DNA of 64,000 nucleotides, taken from NCBI RefSeq assembly GCF_900102525.1, contig NZ_FNBZ01000010.1, positions 23,214 to 87,213 of the forward strand. Reading direction: 5' to 3'. Source of the stretch: Allobosea robiniae (GTDB lineage Bacteria; Pseudomonadota; Alphaproteobacteria; Rhizobiales; Beijerinckiaceae). Below, one piece after another: positions 35,343-43,654 of this stretch. Under the pieces are notes generated by a model that worked only from the letters and a program-made list of their open reading frames with translations, made no database searches and had not been told where the DNA came from. How positions within the stretch are numbered: the stretch's first letter is position 1; each line of letters opens with the position of its first letter. The translations under genes and the position numbers were made by a program.

Positions 35343-35989
35343 CAGCGCTGGCCTTCCCGGAACGCCCTTAGCCTGGCTTCGATCGCATCCTCGCGCTGGA
35401 TACGGCCGAGCTCATCCACCTCCGCCGCGCCCGTCATCGGCTTGGCCGGAACTCCGGTGACGCGCTCGACGGCGGAAAGGGCCGCGGCGAGGCGCTGATC
35501 GTTGCGCTGCGAGGGGGTGGAGGGATCGTTCGCAGCGACGGCACGTTCGGCGCGCCTGGCATCGTCGAGCCGCTTCATCGCGTCGGCGCGGGCCGAGGCG
35601 ATGCTGCGCAATGTGGCCTCGGCTTCCGCGATCTCGCCGGCATTCTCGGTGACGGCCTTGGCGAGCGCGGTGCGCTGCGCTTCGAGGTCGATCTGGACGC
35701 CGGTCGCCGCACGGGCAAGGTCCTCGCGGCCCTTCTCCAGCCCCGTCTTGATCTTCTGGTCGAGGTCGCGGATTTCCTCGTCGAGATCGGCGGCCTTGGC
35801 CTTGAGGCGATGGCCGGCGGCAACCGCGACGCCGAGCGCGGCCCGGGCCTCCTCGGCGATTTTCTCGATCTCGCGCACGGCCTGCTGTGCGACGGCGGTG
35901 GTGTTGGCGCCTTCGGCGGCGTCGACCGCATTGTTGACGACGCCGGCGATCACGCGACCGAGGCGGGCAAGGATTCCTTCGTTGGACAT
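35342..35989 (-). CDS. pspA: PspA/IM30 family membrane-stress protein
   Basis: Peripheral, helical ESCRT-III-like protein that protects the inner membrane, 215 residues from the ATG at 35989. That ATG has a strong ribosome site (AGGGAGAG, about five bases upstream). The N-terminal amphipathic segment SNEGILARLGRVIAGVVNNAVD is followed by long Ala/Glu/Lys/Arg-rich helices to about residue 155 and a shorter C-terminal region. The reading frame does not stop upstream but continues through another 155 codons with a TnpB-like sequence (see 35990-36454), so a 370-residue fusion may also be made. It is first in the unit with yqiJ- and yqiK-like genes. Confidence 0.88.
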   Translation of the reverse strand: MSNEGILARLGRVIAGVVNNAVDAAEGANTTAVAQQAVREIEKIAEEARAALGVAVAAGHRLKAKAADLDEEIRDLDQKIKTGLEKGREDLARAATGVQIDLEAQRTALAKAVTENAGEIAEAEATLRSIASARADAMKRLDDARRAERAVAANDPSTPSQRNDQRLAAALSAVERVTGVPAKPMTGAAEVDELGRIQREDAIEARLRAFREGQR

Positions 35990-36454
35990 CGTGCTCTCCC
36001 TGTGTGTGTGAATTCCGGCCTGGACAGCGACGAGGACACTGATCGTCGATCCCTGGAAGGACAGACGCGCCTCGGCAAAGTCGTTCCAGCCGCCGCGATA
36101 GCCATCCACCGAATAGGGGACGACAATCCGCCCGTTGATGGTGGCGATGCTGATGCTGTCCGGGCCCTTGATGGCGAAGAGTTTGGAGTCGAGCGGGATT
36201 TCGACGGTGGGCTCGTTGGGCTGTTGCCGGCTGTGGTCGCGCAGCGCCAAGGTCGCCATGCGCGATGGGAGGCCGGTTTGCGCCCGGATCTCCTCATAGG
36301 CTTCCTCGTGCAGCGCCACGAGATTGGCGCCCGTCGTACCGTCGAGGATCGCCATGGCCTGCCGATAGGCGGCGAGGGTGGCATTCAGCGCCTCGCGATC
36401 TTCGCCGCTGGGCGCCAGCAGAAGCGCCATCGTAGTTTGAGGCTTCTTGACCAT
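35990..36454 (-). CDS. in-frame upstream segment resembling the TnpB N-terminal (non-nuclease) region, joined to pspA
   Basis: 155 codons from the ATG at 36454 run directly, without a stop, into pspA. The composition is normal coding (G/C-rich third positions). The order of features matches the N-terminal part of IS200/IS605-family TnpB proteins as I remember them. An APSGEDREALNATLAAYRQA helix (9 onward) is followed by EEAYEEIRAQTGLPSRMATLA near 47, and by a beta-rich stretch with DSKLFAIKGPDSISIATING near 88 and ARLSFQGSTISVLV near 131. The RuvC nuclease half is absent; pspA follows instead. It could be a domesticated DNA/RNA-binding domain, a truncated remnant, or an unrelated fold. The similarity is from memory only. 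Confidence 0.6.
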
Positions 36455-36489
36455 ACGCTTTATATAAAGCACTTCATTGGTGCTTTCAA
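36455..36489 (-). promoter_or_regulatory. sigma-70-type promoter with embedded operator, predicted leaderless start
   Basis: Reading the minus strand, TTGAAA (36489-36484) is followed by a 17-base spacer, TATATA (36466-36461), six bases, and then the ATG at 36454, so transcription would begin at or very near the start codon. An inverted repeat AAAGCAC-N7-GTGCTTT (36466-36486) fills the spacer, and GCTTTATATAAAGC (36457-36470) is a perfect 14-bp palindrome over the -10 box. This is a typical repressor layout. The binding protein is unknown. Confidence 0.6.
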
Positions 36490-36543
36490 GATGGGCGCTG
36501 CACCGGGCTCCGTGAAAGTTAACGCAGGTTAACGGCCTTGGCC

Positions 36544-37155
36544 TCAATTCGCGGCAGATAGGCCACGGCAGGCCAGTCGCACCAGCCCCTCGATCTGGCG
36601 GTCGAGTTCGGGGCGGGGGACGGCTATCAGCTTCTCCTCCAATCCGATCGCGACGACGCCGTGGACGGCCGAGAACAGCGTCCGGCCCAGGAGGTTGCGA
36701 TCCTCCGCGCTGCGATCCGGCACCAGCGTGCCCAACGGCTGGAGGATGTGCCGGAACATGGTCATCTGCTCAGAGACGGCCCAGTCGGGCACCACGGCGC
36801 CCTCAGCCATGCGGTGTTCGAACAGCACGCGCCAGAGCTGCAGGTTGTCGCGGGCGAAGGCCGAGTAGGCGAGGGCAACAGCAACGAGGGCTTCCGTGGC
36901 CTGTTCCTGTGACGAAACGGGTGGGGATGCGGCGTTGAGCGCCGCGTCAAGCCGGGCGAGGGTGCGCGAGCCGACCCGCAGTACGAGCTCGTCCATATCC
37001 GCGACGAGATTGTAGATCGCGCCGAGCGAGCAGCCGATCTCCTGCGCGAGCTCGCGCGCCTTCAGGCCCGCAAGGCCTTTCCCGGCGATGGCCCGCTCTG
37101 CCGCATCGATCAGAAGGTCGCGCTGCCGGTCACGCCGCGCTGCCGTGGTGGTCAT
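36544..37155 (-). CDS. TetR-family transcriptional regulator
   Basis: A 203-residue repressor-type protein with helix-turn-helix at about residues 12-57 (ELAQEIGCSLGAIYNLVADMDEL) and a C-terminal ligand/dimer domain (WHG-like) with the FARDNLQLWRVLFEHRM segment near 100. The ATG at 37155 is preferred; a TTG 17 codons upstream lies inside an operator. Three copies of TGAACNNCGTTCA lie between it and the divergent second pspA gene, so it probably controls both. The first pspA operon starts about 90 bases beyond its stop on the same strand and may partly depend on read-through. Confidence 0.92.
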   Translation of the reverse strand: MTTTAARRDRQRDLLIDAAERAIAGKGLAGLKARELAQEIGCSLGAIYNLVADMDELVLRVGSRTLARLDAALNAASPPVSSQEQATEALVAVALAYSAFARDNLQLWRVLFEHRMAEGAVVPDWAVSEQMTMFRHILQPLGTLVPDRSAEDRNLLGRTLFSAVHGVVAIGLEEKLIAVPRPELDRQIEGLVRLACRGLSAAN

Positions 37156-37192
37156 CTCTGCGTTCTCGCCTCGGTCGTCTGTCGCCTGACTG

Positions 37193-37264
37193 TGAACGTC
37201 GTTCAAAATAATTCTTGAACGACGTTCATGAATGCGCTATCGATTCATTCGTGAACAACGTTCA
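37193..37264. promoter_or_regulatory. three TetR operators (TGAACNNCGTTCA)
   Basis: 13-bp near-perfect palindromes occur at 37193-37205 (TGAACGTCGTTCA), 37216-37228 (TGAACGACGTTCA) and 37252-37264 (TGAACAACGTTCA), all in the 125-base gap between tetR and the second pspA. The centres are 23 and 36 bp apart. Repeated sites of this kind beside a divergent tetR gene are strong evidence of autoregulation (family knowledge). Confidence 0.85.
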
Positions 37265-37280
37265 TAGCAGGGGAAAGCCA

Positions 37281-37976
37281 ATGCTCAAAATGTTTCTCAC
37301 CTTCGTTCGTGGCGGCGTCGCCGTCGCCGAGGAGCGCTTCGCCGATCGCAACGCCCTTCTGATCCTCGACCAGCAATTGCGGGACGCAGCCGGCGCCTTC
37401 GAGCGCGCCAAGAAAGCGCTGGCGATCGCAATCGCGCAGGACCGGCAGGAGACCGAACGCCTCGCCTCAAGCAGCACGCGCATCGCCGATCTGGAAAACC
37501 GCGTCGCAGCGGCATTGGGCGCTGGTGACGAAAGCCTCGCCCGGGAGGGCGCCGAGGCGATTGCGGCGCTGGAGGCTGATCGCGAGGCGGCTTCAAGCGC
37601 GCAGGCGCTCTTCGCTACCGAGATCCTCCGCCTGCGCCGTCATGTCGCTCAGGCTCAGGCGCGGATTGCCGAGCTCGATCGCGGCCGGCGCCTCGCCCGT
37701 GCCTCGGAGGCCGTGCGCCAGATGCGGCAGGGCCGGATCGAGCCCGGTCCCGCCCATGAGGCGACGCTGGCCGAAGCCGAGCAGACGCTGAAGCGGCTGC
37801 GGGAGCGCCAGGTCGAGGCTGAGGCGGCGGAGACTGCGCTCGACGAACTCGATGGCGCCGCCGCAATTTCCGTCGCGGAAAAGCTGGCGGCCAAGGGCTT
37901 CGGCCCCCGGCTGCGGACGACCGCCGAGGATGTGCTGGAGCGCCTGCGCCAGCGTGCGCCCGCCCCCGCGAACTGA
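37281..37976 (+). CDS. PspA/IM30 family protein (second copy)
   Basis: A 231-residue helical protein. It begins with a membrane-binding segment (LKMFLTFVRGGVAVAEERFADRN), followed by long coiled coils rich in Ala, Glu and Arg (LDQQLRDAAGAFERAKKALA near 30; LFATEILRLRRHVAQAQARI near 117). A C-terminal short helix near 205-222 ends the fold. The ATG at 37281 follows AGGGGAAAG; the frame further up runs through the operators. It is distinct from the PspA at 35342-35989. The YiaAB-type gene follows after 39 bases, giving a two-gene unit under TetR control. Confidence 0.88.
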   Translation: MLKMFLTFVRGGVAVAEERFADRNALLILDQQLRDAAGAFERAKKALAIAIAQDRQETERLASSSTRIADLENRVAAALGAGDESLAREGAEAIAALEADREAASSAQALFATEILRLRRHVAQAQARIAELDRGRRLARASEAVRQMRQGRIEPGPAHEATLAEAEQTLKRLRERQVEAEAAETALDELDGAAAISVAEKLAAKGFGPRLRTTAEDVLERLRQRAPAPAN

Positions 37977-38015
37977 TCGAGCGGCAATCGCATTTCAAAC
38001 AGGGAGATCGTCATC

Positions 38016-38294
38016 ATGAACCAGAACGTTCAGCCGCATAGCGGCGCCTGGGTCAGCTTCACCTACGCCTCCTTCTTCGCTGCCGGCGCGATGGTCGCGG
38101 CTGGTATCCTGTTCCTGCCGCTCGACTGGTGGGCCAGGGGTTATCTCGCCATGGGTTGCGTCATGCTGGTCCAGTCCTGCATCACCATGACCAAGACAGT
38201 GCGCGACATGCACGAGGCGTCCAGGCTGGTGAACCGCATCGAGGACGCCCGCACCGAACGCCTGCTGATGGATGCCGGCAAGCCGGCGCCGTGA
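38016..38294 (+). CDS. YiaA/YiaB two-helix inner membrane protein
   Basis: A 92-residue protein with two hydrophobic helices (about 14-34 with TYASFFAAGAMVAAGILF, and 44-61) and a charged C-terminal tail. This is the YiaAB-type two-helix domain, followed by DMHEASRLVNRIEDARTERLL. AGGGAGA lies nine bases before the ATG. It is probably co-transcribed with the second pspA and may be its membrane anchor or sensor; that role is inference. Confidence 0.85.
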   Translation: MNQNVQPHSGAWVSFTYASFFAAGAMVAAGILFLPLDWWARGYLAMGCVMLVQSCITMTKTVRDMHEASRLVNRIEDARTERLLMDAGKPAP

Positions 38295-38367
38295 ACCTCG
38301 CCGGTAAGCTCCGCTTAACCGCAAGATCGCATCGCCCGCCGCCGGCAAGGATTGCTTTGCGGGGGCG

Positions 38368-41300
38368 ATGCGAACCTTTCTCGAACCGCGCGAGTGCATG
38401 ATGTTCGACACCCTGATGCTGAAAAGGCGCTTCGCGCCGCTGTTCTGGGCGCAGTTCTTTTCCGCCTTCAACGACAATTTCCTCAAGAACGCGCTGGTCT
38501 TCATCATCCTCTACCGGCTCGCCGGTTCGCATGGCGAGGCGCTGGTGACGCTGGCGGGCGGGCTCTTCATCCTGCCTTTCTTCCTGCTCTCCGGCATCGG
38601 CGGTCAGATGGCCGACCGCTTCGACAAGGCGATGATGGCGCAGCGCCTGAAGCTGGCCGAGATCGGCGCGGCCGGCGTCGCGGCGCTCGGCTTCACGCTG
38701 CATTCCGTGCCGATGCTCTTCGTCGCGCTCTTCCTGTTCGGCGTCATCGCCGCCCTGTTCGGGCCGATCAAATACGGCATCCTGCCGGATCACCTGAAGC
38801 GCGAGGAACTGCCGGCCGGCAACGCGCTGATCGAAGGCGCGACCTTCATCGCCATCCTGCTCGGCACCATCGCCGGCGGCCTGACGGCGCGCGAGGGAGG
38901 CGATGCCGCCCAGCTCAGCCTGCTCATCATGGTCTTCGCGCTGGCCTGCTGGGTCGCGACTTTGTTTATCCCGAAGACCGGCCCCGCCGCGCCCGATCTC
39001 GTGATCGACCGCAACATCCTGCGCTCGACCCGCGACCTCCTGAAAGACCTCTGGGCTGATGCGCGGCTCTGGCGCACGGGCGTCATGGTCTCGCTCTTCT
39101 GGCTGATCGGCGCCGTCGTGATGGCGCTGCTGCCGGCGCTGGTGAAGAACGGCATGGGCGGCACCGAGATGGTCGTCTCCGCCTATCTCGCGACCTTCGC
39201 GATTGCGATCGCCGTCGGTTCCGGCATCGGCTCCTTCCTGGCGAGCGGGCGCATCGTGCTCCTGCCCGTGCCGGTCGCCGGCATCGTCATGGGCCTGTTC
39301 GCGCTCGATCTCGGCTGGGCCGTGTCCGGCATCATCGCGCATCAGCCGGCGCAGGATATCGGCGTCTTCTTCGGCGGTTCTCCCGCCTGGCGCGTCGGCA
39401 TCGACCTTGCCGGTCTCGCCATCGCCGGCGGCATCTTCATCGTGCCGTCCTTCGCCGCGACCCAGGCCTGGGCGCCGGCCGAGAAACGCGCCCGCATCGT
39501 CGCCGCCGTCAACGTGCTCTCGGCCGCCTTCATGGTCGCCGGCGCGGCGTTCGTTGCCCTGCTGCAGGCGGCAGGCCTGACGCTCAGCCATCTCTTCCTG
39601 CTGATCGGCGCCCTGACCATCGCGGCCTCGGTCTGGATTTTCCGGACGCTACCGACCAATCCGCTCAGCGATTTCCTCTCGATCCTGTTCCGCGCCTTCT
39701 ACCGCGTCGAAGTCACCGGCCGCGAGAACATTGCCAAGGCCGGCGACAACGCCATCATCGCGCTGAACCATGTCTCCTTCCTCGATGCCGCGCTCGCGCT
39801 CTCGATCCTCGACAAGGAGCCGGTCTTCGCCATCGACCATGGCATCGCCCAGCGCTGGTGGGTAAAACCCTTCCTGAAGCTGACACGGGCGATGCCGCTC
39901 GATCCGTCACGCCCGCTGGCGACGCGCTCGCTGATCAACGCGGTCAAGAACGGCGAAAGCCTGGTGATCTTCCCGGAAGGGCGCCTCACCGTCACCGGCA
40001 GCCTGATGAAGGTCTATGACGGCGTCGGCATGATCGCCGAGAAATCCGGCGCTCCGATCGTGCCGGTCCGCATCGAGGGGCTGGAAGCGACGATCTTCTC
40101 GCGCCTGACCCGCGAGCAGGTCCGCCGCCGCTGGTTCCCGAAGGTGCGCGTCACGGTGCTGGACCCGGTCTCGCTGACCGTGCCCGACGAGCTCAAGGGC
40201 AAGCCGCGCCGCCAGGCTGCGGGCGCCGCGCTCTACCAGATCATGTCGGACCTGATCTTCAAGACCACCGATATAGACCGCAGCGTCTTCGAGGCTGTTG
40301 CCGAAGCCGCCAAGCTCAACGGCAAGGGCCGTGTCGCGGTCGAGGACCCGATCACGGGCACGCTGACCTACAAGCGCCTCCTGATCGGCGCCGAGGTGCT
40401 CGGCCGCAAGCTGATGCCGCTCGCCGGAAAGGGCGAGGCGATCGGCGTGATGCTGCCCAACGCCAATGGCGCGGCCGTGACGCTGCTCGGCCTGATGTCG
40501 GCGGCGCGCGTGCCGGCAATGATCAATTTCACGGCCGGCGCCGGCAACATCGCATCCGCCTGCAAGGCGGCGCAGGTGAAGACCATCGTCACCTCGCGCG
40601 CCTTCGTCGAGAAGGGCCGGATGGGCCCGCTGATCGAGGCGCTCTCGGCGGATGTTAAGGTCGTCTACTTGGAAGACGTCCGCGCCACCGTCTCGACCGG
40701 CGACAAGCTCAAAGCGCTCTGGCGCCATGGCCATGCGATCGAACAGGCGAAAGGCTCGGACCGCGCCGCGATCCTGTTCACCTCGGGCTCGGAAGGCGCC
40801 CCCAAAGGCGTCGTGCTCAGCCATGCCAACATGCTGGCCAATGCGGCGCAGGCTGCGGCGCGCATCGATTTCGGCCGGCGCGACAAGGTCTTCAACGTGC
40901 TGCCGGTCTTCCACTCCTTCGGCCTGACGGCGGGGCTCATCCTGCCGCTGGTCTCGGGCGTGCCGGTCTATCTCTATCCCTCGCCGCTGCATTACCGGAT
41001 GGTGCCGGAGCTGGTCTACGGCTCGAACGCCACGATCCTGTTCGGCACCGACACCTTCCTCACCGGCTATGCCCGTGCCGCGCACCCCTACGATCTGCGC
41101 TCGCTGCGCTACATCGTGGCCGGCGCCGAGCCGGTGAAGGACACGACGCGGCGGACCTATGCCGAGAAATTCGGTCTGCGCATCCTCGAGGGCTATGGCG
41201 TGACCGAGACCGCGCCGGTGCTGGCGCTGAACACGCCGATGTTCAACCGCTTCGGCACGGTCGGCCGGATCATGCCGGGCATGGAAGCCAGGCTCGAGCC

Positions 41301-41814
41301 GATGCCGGGCGTCGAGGAGGGCGGTCGCCTGCATGTCCGCGGCCCCAACATCATGCTGGGCTATCTCAAATCGGAGAACCCCGGTGTGCTGGAGCCGCCG
41401 CCCGAAGGCTGGCACGATACCGGCGACATCGTCGTGATCGACAAGGACGGCTTCGTCACCATCAAGGGCCGGGCCAAGCGCTTCGCCAAGATTGCGGGTG
41501 AGATGGTCTCGCTCGCCGCGGTCGAGGCGCTCGCCGCCGAATGCTGGCCGGGCGTGCTGTCCGGCGTCGCCAGCCTGCCCGATGCCCGCAAGGGCGAGCG
41601 GCTGGTGCTGGTGACGCAGCAGAAGGATGCAACCCGCGCCGCCTTCCAGACCTTCGCGAAGGGCAGGGGTGCTGCGGACCTGATGATCCCGGCCGAGGTC
41701 GTGGTGGTGCCAGCCGTGCCGGTGCTCGGCTCCGGCAAGCTCGATTTCGCCGGCATCGCCAGGCTGGTCAAGGAGCGGGCCGCGTCGCCCGCGCCTCTGC
41801 CGGTGGAGGTCTGA
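38368..41814 (+). CDS. LplT-Aas type fusion: MFS lysophospholipid flippase, acyltransferase and acyl-ACP synthetase
   Basis: A 1148-residue three-part protein. Residues about 12-420 are an MFS transporter like LplT (FAPLFWAQFFSAFNDNFLKN). Residues about 430-640 are a PlsC-type acyltransferase with NHVSFLD and FPEGRLTVTG. Residues about 650-1140 are an AMP-forming acyl ligase with FTSGSEGAPKGVV, GYGVTETAPV and HDTGDIVVIDKDGF. Family members flip and re-acylate lysophospholipids at the inner membrane. ATGs at 38398 and 38401 are alternative starts nearer the conserved sequence. It heads a six-gene overlapping operon, which suggests its acyl-transfer activity feeds a dedicated lipid pathway. Confidence 0.92.
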   Translation: MRTFLEPRECMMFDTLMLKRRFAPLFWAQFFSAFNDNFLKNALVFIILYRLAGSHGEALVTLAGGLFILPFFLLSGIGGQMADRFDKAMMAQRLKLAEIGAAGVAALGFTLHSVPMLFVALFLFGVIAALFGPIKYGILPDHLKREELPAGNALIEGATFIAILLGTIAGGLTAREGGDAAQLSLLIMVFALACWVATLFIPKTGPAAPDLVIDRNILRSTRDLLKDLWADARLWRTGVMVSLFWLIGAVVMALLPALVKNGMGGTEMVVSAYLATFAIAIAVGSGIGSFLASGRIVLLPVPVAGIVMGLFALDLGWAVSGIIAHQPAQDIGVFFGGSPAWRVGIDLAGLAIAGGIFIVPSFAATQAWAPAEKRARIVAAVNVLSAAFMVAGAAFVALLQAAGLTLSHLFLLIGALTIAASVWIFRTLPTNPLSDFLSILFRAFYRVEVTGRENIAKAGDNAIIALNHVSFLDAALALSILDKEPVFAIDHGIAQRWWVKPFLKLTRAMPLDPSRPLATRSLINAVKNGESLVIFPEGRLTVTGSLMKVYDGVGMIAEKSGAPIVPVRIEGLEATIFSRLTREQVRRRWFPKVRVTVLDPVSLTVPDELKGKPRRQAAGAALYQIMSDLIFKTTDIDRSVFEAVAEAAKLNGKGRVAVEDPITGTLTYKRLLIGAEVLGRKLMPLAGKGEAIGVMLPNANGAAVTLLGLMSAARVPAMINFTAGAGNIASACKAAQVKTIVTSRAFVEKGRMGPLIEALSADVKVVYLEDVRATVSTGDKLKALWRHGHAIEQAKGSDRAAILFTSGSEGAPKGVVLSHANMLANAAQAAARIDFGRRDKVFNVLPVFHSFGLTAGLILPLVSGVPVYLYPSPLHYRMVPELVYGSNATILFGTDTFLTGYARAAHPYDLRSLRYIVAGAEPVKDTTRRTYAEKFGLRILEGYGVTETAPVLALNTPMFNRFGTVGRIMPGMEARLEPMPGVEEGGRLHVRGPNIMLGYLKSENPGVLEPPPEGWHDTGDIVVIDKDGFVTIKGRAKRFAKIAGEMVSLAAVEALAAECWPGVLSGVASLPDARKGERLVLVTQQKDATRAAFQTFAKGRGAADLMIPAEVVVVPAVPVLGSGKLDFAGIARLVKERAASPAPLPVEV

Positions 41815-42776
41815 TGCTCGGCTTCTGGCTGAAGGCGCTGACCCGGCCGACGCTGGACCTGACGCTGACGACGGCGCCGGGCCAGCAGACCCGCATCATC
41901 GAGCGGCCGGGCCTGGTGCTGGATGATGCGGAGCTCGCCGCGCTGGTCGAGCAGTTGCGCACGGTCGCGGGCCGGACGCTGGCGCAGGGCGCGTTGACCT
42001 ATGGCGTCTTCTCCGGCGAGCGCGAGCGCCTGAGCCAGAGCATCATCACCCTGATCAGCGAGACGGCGACCGGCCGGCCGATCGCCTTCAATGCGCTGGC
42101 GCAGATGCCGCTCACGCTCGCGGGCGAGCCCGAGCAGGTCACCCATCTCGGCCTCGTCATGGTCGATCCCGAGGTACGCGGGCGCGGTCTGTCCTGGGTG
42201 CTCTACGGCCTGACCGTGCTGGTGCTGTTCGTGCGCGGAGGTTTGCGACCGCGCTGGATCTCCAACGTCACGCAGGTGCCGAGCGTCGTCGGCATGGTCT
42301 GCGAGACCTTTTCGGAGGTCTATCCCTCGCCCGATCCGGGCAGCCGCCAGAGCTTTGCGCATCTCTCGCTCGCGCGGCAGATCATGCGCGATCACCGCCA
42401 TGTCTTCGGCGTTGGCCCCGAAGCCGGCTTCGACGAGAGCCACTCGATCATCACCGATGCCTATACCGGCGGCTCGGACGACCTGAAGAAGAGCTTCGAA
42501 CAGGCGACACATCACCGCGAGGAGCGCTACAACGCATTCTGCCGCGAGAAGCTCGATTACGGCCGCGGCGACGACGTGCTCCAGCTCGGCCGCATGGATT
42601 TAGCCGCGGCGCGGAGCTACCTGCTCGGCCAGGTGCCACGTTCATCGCTGCCGGGACTGCTCGGCGCTTCGGCCTTCCTGCTGGTACAGCGCCTCCTGCT
42701 GCCGCTGGGGCATTGGCTCGACGATAGCCGCCGTTTCGGTACGCTGCGTCCGCGCATGGCAAGGACGAAACCATGA
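41814..42776 (+). CDS. GNAT-fold acyltransferase-like protein
   Basis: A 320-residue protein I cannot place in a named subfamily. The central part (about 60-150) resembles a GNAT acetyl/acyltransferase, with the CoA-binding beta-bulge HLGLVMVDPEVRGRGLSWVLYG near 104. The C-terminal half contains a hydrophobic stretch near 275-300 (LLGASAFLLVQRLLLPLGH) that may associate with the membrane. It shares one base with the Aas-like stop and overlaps the ThiF-like start by ATGA. Acyl transfer to an amine within the operon's lipid or peptide product is a reasonable guess. Confidence 0.7.
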   Translation: MLGFWLKALTRPTLDLTLTTAPGQQTRIIERPGLVLDDAELAALVEQLRTVAGRTLAQGALTYGVFSGERERLSQSIITLISETATGRPIAFNALAQMPLTLAGEPEQVTHLGLVMVDPEVRGRGLSWVLYGLTVLVLFVRGGLRPRWISNVTQVPSVVGMVCETFSEVYPSPDPGSRQSFAHLSLARQIMRDHRHVFGVGPEAGFDESHSIITDAYTGGSDDLKKSFEQATHHREERYNAFCREKLDYGRGDDVLQLGRMDLAAARSYLLGQVPRSSLPGLLGASAFLLVQRLLLPLGHWLDDSRRFGTLRPRMARTKP

Positions 42777-43654
42777 TCCCCGGCTTCAGCTACGAGCTCT
42801 TCGCCACCCGCAATATCGGTTTCGTCTCGGAGGCCGAGCAAGCGCGTCTGCGGCAGGCGACGATCTTCGTCTGCGGCGTCGGCGGCATGGGCGGGGCGGC
42901 CTTCATGGCTCTGGTCCGAGCTGGGGTCGGCCGCTTCGTCATCGCCGATATCGACGTCTTCGAGATATCGAACCTAAACCGGCAGGTCTTCGCCCATGCC
43001 GGTACGATCGGCCGGCCGAAGGCGGACGCGGCGGCCGAGGCCGCGCGCGCGATCAACCCGGAGATCGAGATCGAGGTGCTCGGCGCCGAATGGGTCGAGC
43101 GCCTGCCGGAGATCGCCCGTCGCTGTCCGGTGATTGTCAACGGCATGGACGACATCGCAGCCGGCCTGCACCTCTACCGCACGGCGAAGGTGGCCGGAGC
43201 GACTGTGATCGACGCCTATATGGCGCCCTTGCCCTCGGTGATCGCGGTCCGCCCCGACGACCCGCGGCCTGAGGAGAGACTGGGATTCCCGACCATCGGC
43301 AAGGACTGGCGCAACCTGTCAGAGGATGACAGGCGCGCGGCCATGCTCTGCGAGGTCACGCATGTCATGCTGCATTCGCGCTCGCGCCATCATGTCGATC
43401 TGGCCATTGCCGGCGAGGTCGCGGCTGGCCGGCGCAGCCGCATGTCCTTCGCGCCGATGGTGATCACGACGGGCATGATGATGGCCTATGAGGCGATCGC
43501 GCTCACGCTGGACCGGCGCACCGGAACCGATTGCCGCGGCTGGTTCTTCAACCCCTATCGGCCGGCGGTGGAGCGGCCCTGGCCGGCTCCGATTGCGGCG
43601 CTGCTGAAACCCTTCGTGGCGCGGGCGCTCGCCAAGATGGTCTCCGGGCCATGA
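42773..43654 (+). CDS. ThiF/MoeB/HesA-family adenylyltransferase (E1-like)
   Basis: A 293-residue protein with the E1 ATP-binding fold: CGVGGMGGAAFMALVRAGVG near 34, DIDVFEISNLNRQVF near 61 and GRPKADAAAEAARAINP near 80. The arginine in NLNRQ and the glycine loop are intact, so adenylation of a carboxylate is plausible. No CxxC zinc pair and no clear catalytic cysteine are seen, unlike MoeB or ubiquitin E1s. No sulfur-carrier or ubiquitin-like gene is adjacent. It sits between a GNAT protein and a membrane protein, all with 4-base overlaps. Confidence 0.88.
   Translation: MIPGFSYELFATRNIGFVSEAEQARLRQATIFVCGVGGMGGAAFMALVRAGVGRFVIADIDVFEISNLNRQVFAHAGTIGRPKADAAAEAARAINPEIEIEVLGAEWVERLPEIARRCPVIVNGMDDIAAGLHLYRTAKVAGATVIDAYMAPLPSVIAVRPDDPRPEERLGFPTIGKDWRNLSEDDRRAAMLCEVTHVMLHSRSRHHVDLAIAGEVAAGRRSRMSFAPMVITTGMMMAYEAIALTLDRRTGTDCRGWFFNPYRPAVERPWPAPIAALLKPFVARALAKMVSGP

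Noticed and set aside
35990..36454. A complete IS200/IS605 element
   Set aside because: Only an N-terminal TnpB-like segment is present. No RuvC motifs, no tnpA, and no terminal hairpins were seen nearby.
37215..37280. TTG start for the second pspA inside operator 2
   Set aside because: The ATG at 37281 has a good ribosome site and begins the conserved membrane-binding helix; the extra 22 codons are operator sequence.
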